DNA from: Paenibacillus pectinilyticus
GTDB taxonomy: Bacteria > Bacillota > Bacilli > Paenibacillales > NBRC-103111
NCBI RefSeq assembly: GCF_001700435.1
Contig: NZ_LYPC01000028.1
Coordinates: 134,288 to 198,287 of the forward strand
DNA length: 64,000 bases
Reading direction: 5' to 3'
The translations under genes and the position numbers were made by a program. Under the pieces are notes generated by a model that was not told the DNA's origin, searched no databases, and saw nothing but the letters and a program-made list of their open reading frames with translations. Positions 51,858-59,333 of the stretch are shown one piece after another. Numbering within the stretch: position 1 is the first letter of the stretch; the number at the start of each line of letters is the position of its first letter.

Positions 51858-51908
51858 GTTCTTTATAAAGAACATTTTTAGAATATCATCTTCTTTTCTA
51901 CCTGTCAA
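51858..51908 (-). promoter_or_regulatory. Promoter of the lasso operon with SinR-type roadblock operator
   Basis: TTGACA (51908-51903), 17-bp spacer, TATTCT (51885-51880), then the perfect palindrome GTTCTTTATAAAGAAC at 51858-51873, just after the expected start site. Unlike in operons 2 and 3 the site is not in the spacer but behind the start, a roadblock position. The leader to the cyclase ATG is about 110 bases and otherwise featureless. Confidence 0.82.
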
Positions 51909-52063
51909 CCATTTCTCTTAACTTTTTCTTCCAATCATTCACCCTACATAGCTAACTATCGTTACGGCATACCTAGCCGGAATCTCCACATTCAAATGTT
52001 CAAAACTTTGCCTCCGAAAAGAATCAAGTAAACGTTTTCTCTACTCATCACGCCATGACCATC

Positions 52064-52522
52064 CTACGACGTATGGATCCGTTCTCTATGATACAAATAA
52101 TATTGCAAAGCGACTGACACCATAGGCACGGTGAGCACAAGATGGCCCCATATGTAAGCTAGCGGACTTGTCACAAAAATAATCCGTTCATTTCGTTTAA
52201 TCCAATCCATCTTTGCGATTAACTGGTCCTGCTGAATAGCAACATCATAAGACAAATTTGAATCTCCCTTACAAAGTAAGGTCAGCTGTTCGTTCGTTAT
52301 GACTTTTCGACATAAGCGGTGAGCAATTAAGTTACCTTGCGGTGTACAAAATAAAAGAATATCGCCTCTCCTGATCTGAGTGGCCAGCGCAGGTACGAAT
52401 CTGCAGATATCGCCCCTTCGAATAAAAGGAAACATACTCGTGCCTTGTGCCGGAAGCTCAATCCAGCCCCGCTTCTTCAAGACTTGGGCAAACAGCTTTA
52501 CGAATTCATTAGGAAACGGCAT
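52064..52522 (-). CDS. SipW-like (ER-type) signal peptidase
   Basis: A 152-residue protein of the S24/S26 family. The catalytic Ser lies in LPAQGTSMFPFIRRGD near residue 30. GDILLF follows, then AHRLCRKV with His where bacterial-type enzymes have Lys, and LLCKGDSNLSYD. The Ser-His pair is the ER/SipW type. A C-terminal hydrophobic stretch (FVTSPLAYIWGHLVLTVPM) anchors it. The ATG at 52522 overlaps the PqqD-like gene by 14 bases. In B. subtilis SipW matures matrix proteins; here the partner is unclear. Confidence 0.8.
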   Translation of the reverse strand: MPFPNEFVKLFAQVLKKRGWIELPAQGTSMFPFIRRGDICRFVPALATQIRRGDILLFCTPQGNLIAHRLCRKVITNEQLTLLCKGDSNLSYDVAIQQDQLIAKMDWIKRNERIIFVTSPLAYIWGHLVLTVPMVSVALQYYLYHRERIHTS

Positions 52523-52778
52523 ATTGAACCAAGCCTCGGCCAATCATATCACGTAAAAACGCTTCGATATCGGCTTCAACCGTTTCATCAACGGATTCAT
52601 ACTCCCTCCGTACTGCCTCACTAATGGAGCTTACCGTCTGCGCGGTACCTAACATAGACCAGCAGAATCCGCCCACACCATTTAACTTCGTCAAGGTATA
52701 TTCATCCGTGTTTAGAATAATCCACTCCATATCCAATTGAATGGACTCGTAATCATTCATTCGAAGATACTGGGTCAT
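52509..52778 (-). CDS. Second PqqD-like RRE protein, outside the lasso operon
   Basis: An 89-residue protein if started at the ATG at 52778 (GGGAG upstream). A longer frame to 52874 has poorer signals. The PqqD-type pattern is visible: LDMEWIILNTDEYTLTKLNGVGGFCWSML, then AVRREYESVDETVEADIEAFLRDMIGRGLV. RRE proteins bind leader peptides. It is not the same as the lasso B1 and is followed by a signal-peptidase gene and preceded by a small peptide gene that could be its client. Confidence 0.78.
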   Translation of the reverse strand: MTQYLRMNDYESIQLDMEWIILNTDEYTLTKLNGVGGFCWSMLGTAQTVSSISEAVRREYESVDETVEADIEAFLRDMIGRGLVQYAVS

Positions 52779-52877
52779 GATGATATCAGCTCCCAAAATT
52801 ATTTTAAAAACGCTGCTGCTTTCATTGAATGGGGAGGTCAACAAGATTTCCCTCATTGACCTCACTGAAGTCATTTC

Positions 52878-53081
52878 CTATAGCTTACTGTGCCCATTCC
52901 CCTTACGCGATTCGCGATAGGATGGGTTCGAATCATGTCTCTCGCCATCCCTAGCTCCCGCATGATCGGAATGGCCTTGTCCTTCATGCCAACTTGGAGC
53001 CGTTTCAAAACGAACCGGTTGCTGACTTAATACCAGCGGCCGGGTATATCTTTTGGGCCGATCTGCACCTTCATTGTCCAT
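52878..53081 (-). CDS. 67-residue peptide, candidate RiPP-like precursor
   Basis: A short gene with AGGAGAG eight bases before the ATG at 53081, placed just before the PqqD-like gene. The N-terminal half has KRYTRPLVLSQQPVRFETAP, which recalls leader motifs read by PqqD-type proteins (Y..P.L with a Thr shortly before a cleavage point). The C-terminal half is hydrophilic, rich in His, Gly, Asp and Arg, without cysteine. It could be a leader-core precursor processed by the neighbouring enzymes. This is inference from motif and position; family not recognised. Confidence 0.6.
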   Translation of the reverse strand: MDNEGADRPKRYTRPLVLSQQPVRFETAPSWHEGQGHSDHAGARDGERHDSNPSYRESRKGNGHSKL

Positions 53082-53093
53082 GACGTGTCTCTC

Positions 53094-54815
53094 CTAACGA
53101 TTCCATGATTGGATAAGCCTTCTGACTTCACCGAAAGGCGTGTCAATAATCTCATACATCCGAAGGGTTACCGTATTTTCAAGCCTGTCCAGGTCAAAAT
53201 TCAGGGTTTGCGTTCCGCTAACGATCTTATCATCACCTATAAATGAAAGCACTTTGGAAGCCATGACCCTATTGGTCGAATCGACGACTTCTAGTCTCAT
53301 TTTGGAGAAATTTTGGTCAACGACAACGGCATCTTGAAGCTTGATATCCAAATCAACATTTAATTTGTACGAGTAGGAGGATCCACCTTTTCCCATATTA
53401 TAGTTGGATTCTGTATACCAATTATTTAATGTGACGTGGAAGGGATAAAAGGCCGAGGAGCTATCTCCGCTTGCAGCAGCTGTTTTGGTCTTGAATGCCG
53501 CGACAGCGAAGTTATAGGGTTCCACTTTCTTAGCATCCAAGATCTCCATAGCTAACTGTTCGCCTGTTTCCGTATTCGGAACGATATACGAATAATAAAT
53601 AACATAGCTAATATTCGGGATCAGCGAAGCCACCTTGGTTTCCTGACGGGTACCGGCGTATTTATTGCCGCTGGTACTTGTCAGTACAGTTTGGAAATAC
53701 GGAACCTGGATCGGTCCGCCGCTTTTATTCAGCATTTTAAACTTAGCCACCACGGCTTTAAAGCCTCCGCCAGCACTTTCGCTCATACTGAGATCTACCA
53801 TAGATACCTCAACTTGCGGTTGAATCAAATCACTCAATGGATCGAACTTGATTGGTTTGTTCAACTCATAAGGGGCTAACTGACTCATAAACCGCTGCGA
53901 ACTTGCAGCTCCTTCTAAGTTGATTGTGACTCTGCCAATTAGAAATGAGCTATGCGATTTATCTTCAGCAACGAAGTCTTCTGGCGTCAATACCGTTAAA
54001 CTTTTCAAATCACTTTTATTCTTTACAGGGATGGCATAGTGAATATAATTCTTTTCACCTGGATCCAACGTAAGCGCGCCCTGCTCTAGCCTTTTTCCAG
54101 TGAAGACCTTTGTAGCAGATTTCCCATTCATACGAAAATCTGGAATCGTAGTCGTCTTATCTCCCACATTTGTGGCAAGTAAACTAACGACGGTCATAAG
54201 GCCATCCGGTGTATTTTGCTCACTCAGGCTCACGGGCTGATAGGTAATCGAATCTGACAATACAGGGATTGTAAAGGTATCTTCCCACTTTTTGATTTTA
54301 GAAGGGTCCGAAAAATTCGCCTTTTCCCCTCTCCATTCTTGATCGCCAATCGGTACGGAGATGATTCTCTTTTCTTCTTTGGGATAAACGAACTCATCTA
54401 CATCCAACCACGATAGCTCGGCTAATGAGAAAACATCGTAACGATCCACAACATTCATGTAACTTAGCTCAACGGTTTCTTTCGGCTGAATGTTACGTGG
54501 ATTCGCTTGGCTTGGCCGCATAATATATTCCAATCCCTCTTGCGTCTTCACACGCACTTCATACTCTGGAACGCCAATTAAGCGGTCTCCTCCATTATAG
54601 AGACGAACAACAGCGCCGATCCTCGTCCCATCAGGGGTTGGTTCGTTGAGTACACTTTTCACTTCCACCTGAATGGCATCCGTCAATTGGTAGCTCAGTT
54701 GCGAGGAGGACTGTGTGTATTTCTCATCTGCTGATACATGGAAAGAAGCAGATGGTATCACTAGCGAGGACGCAAGGATGAACATAATCGTCGTTTTTTT
54801 CCAGTTTATTTTCAA
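53094..54815 (-). CDS. Large secreted protein of unknown function
   Basis: A 573-residue exported protein. Signal peptide: MKINWKKTTIMFILASSLVIPSA, cleavage near residue 29. The mature part has repeated beta-rich segments that resemble each other (VKSVLNEPTPDGTRIGAVVRLYNGGDRLIGVPEYEVRV; SEQNTPDGLMTVVSLLATNVGDKTTTIPDFRM; AVVAKFKMLNKSGGPIQVPYFQTVL), each like an immunoglobulin-type module in which the first strands hold GxxxxVxxxxxNxG. There may be four such modules. Encoded directly behind the membrane-fusion lipoprotein, so it may act in the same envelope complex. No known family assigned. Confidence 0.8.
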   Translation of the reverse strand: MKINWKKTTIMFILASSLVIPSASFHVSADEKYTQSSSQLSYQLTDAIQVEVKSVLNEPTPDGTRIGAVVRLYNGGDRLIGVPEYEVRVKTQEGLEYIMRPSQANPRNIQPKETVELSYMNVVDRYDVFSLAELSWLDVDEFVYPKEEKRIISVPIGDQEWRGEKANFSDPSKIKKWEDTFTIPVLSDSITYQPVSLSEQNTPDGLMTVVSLLATNVGDKTTTIPDFRMNGKSATKVFTGKRLEQGALTLDPGEKNYIHYAIPVKNKSDLKSLTVLTPEDFVAEDKSHSSFLIGRVTINLEGAASSQRFMSQLAPYELNKPIKFDPLSDLIQPQVEVSMVDLSMSESAGGGFKAVVAKFKMLNKSGGPIQVPYFQTVLTSTSGNKYAGTRQETKVASLIPNISYVIYYSYIVPNTETGEQLAMEILDAKKVEPYNFAVAAFKTKTAAASGDSSSAFYPFHVTLNNWYTESNYNMGKGGSSYSYKLNVDLDIKLQDAVVVDQNFSKMRLEVVDSTNRVMASKVLSFIGDDKIVSGTQTLNFDLDRLENTVTLRMYEIIDTPFGEVRRLIQSWNR

Positions 54816-54836
54816 GTCGAGTCACTCCATTTTTAA

Positions 54837-56120
54837 TTATTGCTCTTCCACTGCCGACATTTGAACTTTCGCTTTGTCGACTAATGAGCTCGGGTTCGTT
54901 TTGACAACCAGTTCCCCTTCTTTAAGACCTGACAGGACTTCTTGATTCTGTTCATTGATTCTTCCTAATTGAATGCTCCGCTTCTCAAGCGTATCGCCTG
55001 CTAGTACGAATACAAAGGCATTATCGCCTTCTTTCACAATGCTATACGTTGGCACTGTGACAACAATTTGGTCTTTGTCATCCGATGTTTGCAGCTTCAG
55101 CTTCATACCTGGCATCAGGAGATGATCTTTATTCGGTACTTCTAGATTCACTTCATAGGATTTCGTGGCCGGATCGATTACCTTAGCCAGGTAAGAAATG
55201 GCACCTTTAAATTTCGTTTTATTATCAGGCAGCGAATAGGTCAATTCCGTTTTGTCGCTGACTAGTTTCGTTTCATCCTCAGATAGCTGTGCTTTGATTT
55301 TGATAGGATCGAGTCTTTGAATGACACCGATTTGCGCACCTGACTGGACAGGCATTCCTACTTCTAAAGGCATTTCGGTCAAGAGACCGCTTACGGTTGC
55401 CTTTACCTCTAAGTTTGCTATCGCTTGGTCAACCTGCTGCAACGCAACTTGAGCAGCTTTGAGCTGCGTTTCTAATTCTGAAGCCGCATCTATCGGTTCG
55501 AAAGCATTGAGCTTTTGCTTAAGTTGGTCCAGATCCATGCGAGCAGTCATCATCTGCGTTTCCATTTGATATAGCTGAGCTTTGGTAGCGAGCCCAATAT
55601 CATAATCATTTTTCATCTTATTGTAGCTGCGAAGGAGTGTGGTCATGTTTAACTCCATTTTTTGTACCGCATTGCTCATATCTTGCTTTTGGCTGTCCGA
55701 TTCTTTCTTCGCCTTGGCTTTCGCTTTCCCCATGGCATCTTGAACTGCTTGGACCGCTGCGGCTGCCGATTCTCTTTGAGCTAGGACATCCGTCGACTTT
55801 AACTTCAAAATAACATCACCTTCTTGAACCATGTCTCCACGCTTCTTTAGGATCTGTTCAATCTCGCCTGATGCCTTCGCCAATACCGTAAATTGAGCAG
55901 AGGATTGCACTTCTGCTACGCGTTCCAACGGGTTGCCGATTTTTTGCTTAATAACCTTGAATGCTTTAACGCTCTGGATGGCTTGATCCTTGTAAACAGG
56001 CTTCGCGTCCGTGTTCACAACTGCTGAATCTGAGCAGCCTGCCAAGATGCCAACGCTTAGCGTCAAGATGCAGACGATTCTTACGGTTTGCCGTTGCGGC
56101 TTTCGTCTTTTTTGTCTCAT
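54837..56120 (-). CDS. HlyD/RND-type membrane-fusion lipoprotein
   Basis: A 427-residue lipoprotein: LTLSVGILAGCSD gives a lipobox at Cys29. The lipoyl half-motifs (SGEIEQILKKRGDMVQEGDVILKL and ATVSGLLTEMPLEVGMPVQSGAQIGV) flank a long coiled coil (residues 115-230), followed by a beta-barrel domain with LIMPGMKLKL-like strand. Such proteins link a membrane pump to the outside. No pump gene is adjacent; the tyrosine-kinase pair precedes it and the secreted protein follows. Confidence 0.88.
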   Translation of the reverse strand: MRQKRRKPQRQTVRIVCILTLSVGILAGCSDSAVVNTDAKPVYKDQAIQSVKAFKVIKQKIGNPLERVAEVQSSAQFTVLAKASGEIEQILKKRGDMVQEGDVILKLKSTDVLAQRESAAAAVQAVQDAMGKAKAKAKKESDSQKQDMSNAVQKMELNMTTLLRSYNKMKNDYDIGLATKAQLYQMETQMMTARMDLDQLKQKLNAFEPIDAASELETQLKAAQVALQQVDQAIANLEVKATVSGLLTEMPLEVGMPVQSGAQIGVIQRLDPIKIKAQLSEDETKLVSDKTELTYSLPDNKTKFKGAISYLAKVIDPATKSYEVNLEVPNKDHLLMPGMKLKLQTSDDKDQIVVTVPTYSIVKEGDNAFVFVLAGDTLEKRSIQLGRINEQNQEVLSGLKEGELVVKTNPSSLVDKAKVQMSAVEEQ

Positions 56121-56165
56121 TAGCTATAAACTCGCTCCCCTTACTTTCATTTTTTGGAAAATAAC

Positions 56166-56837
56166 CTACAGATACGCGTTAGCTTGATGGTTCTTGACTT
56201 CATTCAGAACAACACCAATTAATTTAACATTCGCCAGCATGAGCTCCTCTTTCACTTTCTTAGCGGCTTCACGCTTTACTTTCCCATATTCCACGATGAG
56301 GAGGATGCCGTCACATTTGGTTGCCATGATCTTGGCATCTGTGATCGTTAAGAGCGATGGCGTATCGACGATAACGATATCAAAGTTCTCCTTAAGCGTT
56401 GCTAGGAGCGTATCCATCTGCTTAGAGGCTAATAAGCCTGAGGGATTCTTCGAACCTGGTCCGGACGTCATCATCGATAGATTCTCTACGATTGTGTCTC
56501 GAATGATTTCATTCAAGGATGCTTGGCCTTCCAGATAATTCGTTAAACCACGTCGATTCTCTTCACCAAAAGCAAGATGAATGGATGGATTTCGCAGATC
56601 CGCATCGAGCAGCAATACTTTCTTCCCAATTTGCGCATAAGCGATTGCCAACTGGACGGCCGTTGTCGTTTTCCCTTCACCTCGACTTGATGAAGTGATC
56701 GTAATTGTCTTCGCTTCACGACCGAAAACGGAACATTCAATATTAAATCGTAGAGATCGATAAGCTTCTGCTGTCGAGGAATTTGCGCTAATTTGCATCA
56801 TAACGGCTGAACTAGCTTTAGTAGATAGTTTTGGCAT
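56166..56837 (-). CDS. CpsD-type tyrosine kinase, second copy, without tyrosine cluster
   Basis: A 223-residue kinase domain: Walker A TSSSRGEGKTTTAVQLA near 50, Walker A' VLLLDADLRNP near 82 and Walker B IVIVDTPSLLTITD. The C-terminus ends NHQANAYL with a single tyrosine, in contrast to the YNYYYGQ of the other copy. Regulation by multiple phosphotyrosines is therefore unlikely. It overlaps the CpsC-like gene by 20 bases. Confidence 0.9.
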   Translation of the reverse strand: MPKLSTKASSAVMMQISANSSTAEAYRSLRFNIECSVFGREAKTITITSSSRGEGKTTTAVQLAIAYAQIGKKVLLLDADLRNPSIHLAFGEENRRGLTNYLEGQASLNEIIRDTIVENLSMMTSGPGSKNPSGLLASKQMDTLLATLKENFDIVIVDTPSLLTITDAKIMATKCDGILLIVEYGKVKREAAKKVKEELMLANVKLIGVVLNEVKNHQANAYL

Positions 56838-57579
56838 ATGAAAGTTCCTCTGCTTTTTTTCTAAATTTATTTTTTCGTTTTGCCCGGATTATTCTGTGCT
56901 TCGTTTTAGGTATGTAAGCTAGGGTCGATAGCTCAAATATCTCTCGAATATCCTCTTCTGTTTTCAAGGTATCGTCCATCGCATCAAAGAGTAGAATGAT
57001 ACCAATTGTAGCAGCGAGTGACCCAACGAAACTCAGAATGATATATTGATTCGATTTCTGATTCACCGGTGTAGGATTGTCCTGAATCTTGGCTCGATTG
57101 AGAATCGTAATGTTATCAACCTTCATTATGTTAGGAATTTCGGATTGGAAAACGTCGGAAACCGCATTGGCAATTCGTACAGCTCTTTCGTGTGAATAAT
57201 GTCTTACGACAATGGACATGACTTGTGTTTCATTGAGATTCGTGACATTGACGATTGAAATCAATTGATCTGTGGATACGTGTAGATCGGGGTATCGCTG
57301 AACGACTTTATCCATAATGGCTGGGGTTCTAATAATTTCCTTATAGGTATTAATGAGCGACATATTGACACCAATGGCTCCGTAATCAATTTGTTCTTTG
57401 CCTAGTTGATCCTGTCCTGAGGTTTTATTGACGATCAATTTAGTAGAAGCTTGATAAATCGGAACGTAGTTAGATGTCGAATACATCGCCGTGAGGATCG
57501 TACATGCACTTACAATAAGTACAATGACCCACCAGCGTTTGATGACAATCGACACATATTCTTTCAGATTAATCTCCAT
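56818..57579 (-). CDS. CpsC/Wzz-type modulator, second copy
   Basis: A 253-residue membrane protein starting MEINLKEYVSIVIKRWW with GGAGGGG before the ATG at 57579. Helices at about 17-35 and 172-193, with NPTPVNQKSNQY before the second helix. It activates the adjacent kinase. It is the first gene of the operon that contains the lipoprotein, the secreted protein and the peptide-maturation genes. Confidence 0.9.
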   Translation of the reverse strand: MEINLKEYVSIVIKRWWVIVLIVSACTILTAMYSTSNYVPIYQASTKLIVNKTSGQDQLGKEQIDYGAIGVNMSLINTYKEIIRTPAIMDKVVQRYPDLHVSTDQLISIVNVTNLNETQVMSIVVRHYSHERAVRIANAVSDVFQSEIPNIMKVDNITILNRAKIQDNPTPVNQKSNQYIILSFVGSLAATIGIILLFDAMDDTLKTEEDIREIFELSTLAYIPKTKHRIIRAKRKNKFRKKAEELSYAKTIY

Positions 57580-57617
57580 GATTCCCCTCCGCGAGAAGTC
57601 TATTTTCAAATCTGGAT

Positions 57618-57676
57618 GATACTATTTGTATCTTATTTGTTACTCTTACTTTAAGATACTTTTTGTATCATGTCAA
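57618..57676 (-). promoter_or_regulatory. Promoter with two GWTAC-boxes before the second CpsC gene
   Basis: TTGACA (57676-57671), a 17-bp spacer that is the palindrome GATACAAAAAGTATC plus one base each side (57669-57655), then TAAAGT (57653-57648). A second box, GATACAAATAGTATC (57632-57618), lies in the early leader. A half-site TTGTATC is near 57705. This is the clearest promoter of the second operator family. Confidence 0.82.
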
Positions 57677-57734
57677 CTGTTTATTGCTTGTTTTTGGTTC
57701 CAAATTGTATCGTAAAATAGTTTCATAGAATGAC

Positions 57735-57771
57735 AAAAAGCAGCCCAATCCCCAAAAGGACAGGCTGCTTT
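57735..57771 (-). terminator. Terminator behind the LuxR-type gene
   Basis: AAAGCAGCC and GGCTGCTTTTT form a stem with a loop of about 17 bases, followed by five T on the minus strand. It separates the LuxR-type gene from the second CpsC operon. Confidence 0.82.
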
Positions 57772-57790
57772 ACGATATCAACATATAAAC

Positions 57791-58093
57791 TTATACCATG
57801 CCCACAGAAGCAACACGAACTTGATCATTCGCGCCTAACCGAGACACTAACAATGCTTGCTGCAAGAGCAGCGCTAGAAGCTTCCGCATCGAACCTATGC
57901 CAATTTTATTCATAATGTTCGCTAAGTGAATTTTCACTGTTTTCTCACTGATACAGCAATTTTCAGCAATTTCCTTGTTGGTGTACCCATACGTAGCTAG
58001 TAAAGATAGAATTTCTTTTTCTCGCTGTGTTAGACCATAATTGGAGTAAAATTGATGTAAAACATTAAGTTCATCTGCATGTATTGGCATCAT
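57791..58093 (-). CDS. Stand-alone LuxR/GerE-type helix-turn-helix protein
   Basis: A 100-residue DNA-binding protein: LTQREKEILSLLATYGYTNKEIAENCCISEKTVKIHLANIMNKIGI spans the whole LuxR-type domain (residues 20-66). No receiver or ligand domain is present. It overlaps the HD-GYP gene by four bases, so the two are coupled. It is reminiscent of GerE. The target is unknown but the pairing suggests c-di-GMP-linked control. Confidence 0.88.
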   Translation of the reverse strand: MMPIHADELNVLHQFYSNYGLTQREKEILSLLATYGYTNKEIAENCCISEKTVKIHLANIMNKIGIGSMRKLLALLLQQALLVSRLGANDQVRVASVGMV

Positions 58094-59115
58094 ATGACAA
58101 CTTCCTTTATATGAATATGTCTTTCCCTGCTGAGATCAAGGAAGGAATTATCAATTTTCACAAGTGGATTGGTATCATCCGTTGGATTAATATAGACGAC
58201 TTCTCCCCAACGTCCATCAGTAAGAAGGACTTGGCGGCCTACTAGATTGTTTATGATATTTTGTAAAAATACGGAAACGATATGCGGATCTAATTCACCG
58301 AAAAAGCCTTTCCGCAGCCGGCTGACAACCTCATGAAATGGCATCATCTCATGATAAGGTCGCTTAGATGACATCGCATGGAAAACGTCAGCTACCGCGA
58401 CGATCCGGCTCATTTTGTCCAGTTGACTATCCTGCAGCTGCAACGGATATCCTGTACCATCCGCGCGTTCATGATGCTGTAGAGCAACGAGTGCTACACG
58501 GTAGTTAATTCCTACTGTATCTCGAAGCATATTATAGCCAAGAATCGTGTGCTTCTTAATTTCTTCATATTCTGAAGTGGTTAACTTTCCAGGCTTCATC
58601 AGAATTTCTTGGGATATCTTGATTTTACCGACATCATGCATAGTGGCTGCCAAGGATAATAAGCTTACTTCTGCCTCAGCTAAATCCATCCATTTACCAA
58701 TCAGTGTAGATAGGATGCCTACGCCAATATTATGTTGATGGGTGTATTCATCTTTGGCTTTAACAGCCTGAAACAGCTGGAACAAATCCGGATTCTCAGC
58801 GGCTTGCTGAACGATTGGAATTAATTCGTTTTTAATTTCAAGCAGCGGGATTTTTTTATGCGTCTGAATGCGTTCAAATAAATCCTTGGCGTATTGTGTT
58901 GCTTTCTGAACAAGTTGTTGGGAACTGTCCTGATGAAGTGCGGTTTCTGGCTGACGATCTGACAGGGCGGTCGTTATGATATCCAGCGCGTCGATGCGAT
59001 GCTGTCTGAATAAATCTAAATGCTCTTGATTGAGAACGGTATGAATGGGGACTAAGACTAGTCCATAACTTGTTGTCACATCATATCTTAATCTTTTACC
59101 CAATAGATCACTCAA
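58090..59115 (-). CDS. HD-GYP domain phosphodiesterase
   Basis: A 341-residue protein. The C-terminal half is the HD-GYP domain with HDVGKIKI near 173, KKHTILGYNML, QHHERADGTGYP near 230 and VADVFHAMSSKRPYH. The family degrades c-di-GMP to pGpG or GMP. No membrane segment or sensor domain is visible; the N-terminal 115 residues are helical. It could lower c-di-GMP in the switch between motile and matrix states. Confidence 0.9.
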   Translation of the reverse strand: MSDLLGKRLRYDVTTSYGLVLVPIHTVLNQEHLDLFRQHRIDALDIITTALSDRQPETALHQDSSQQLVQKATQYAKDLFERIQTHKKIPLLEIKNELIPIVQQAAENPDLFQLFQAVKAKDEYTHQHNIGVGILSTLIGKWMDLAEAEVSLLSLAATMHDVGKIKISQEILMKPGKLTTSEYEEIKKHTILGYNMLRDTVGINYRVALVALQHHERADGTGYPLQLQDSQLDKMSRIVAVADVFHAMSSKRPYHEMMPFHEVVSRLRKGFFGELDPHIVSVFLQNIINNLVGRQVLLTDGRWGEVVYINPTDDTNPLVKIDNSFLDLSRERHIHIKEVVI

Positions 59116-59202
59116 GTAATCCGCTCCATTAATTTCAAAATAGTACCAGTTTCAATTATATACGACATATTCCATCAGCAACATGGGAGGATTATCCTAT
59201 AT

Positions 59203-59293
59203 TTCGACAAATACCTAGGATAATATTCCCATTAATATTTGGGCGCGTATTGTTTGCATTTCGTGACACCCGTCTATTCCTTTGCATATAGTA
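59203..59293 (+). promoter_or_regulatory. Possible Spo0A box and sigma-K-like promoter before the collagen-like gene
   Basis: TTCGACAAA at 59203-59211 is an exact match (reverse orientation) to the Spo0A box TTTGTCRAA. Downstream, AC at 59268-59269 and CATATAGTA at 59285-59293 match the sigma-K pattern AC, about 15-16 bases, CATANNNTA. Both motifs are short, so chance matches are possible. Confidence 0.4.
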
Positions 59294-59333
59294 AGTATCG
59301 ACTATCCGCTTTTACCTAAGGAGGACTTCACGA

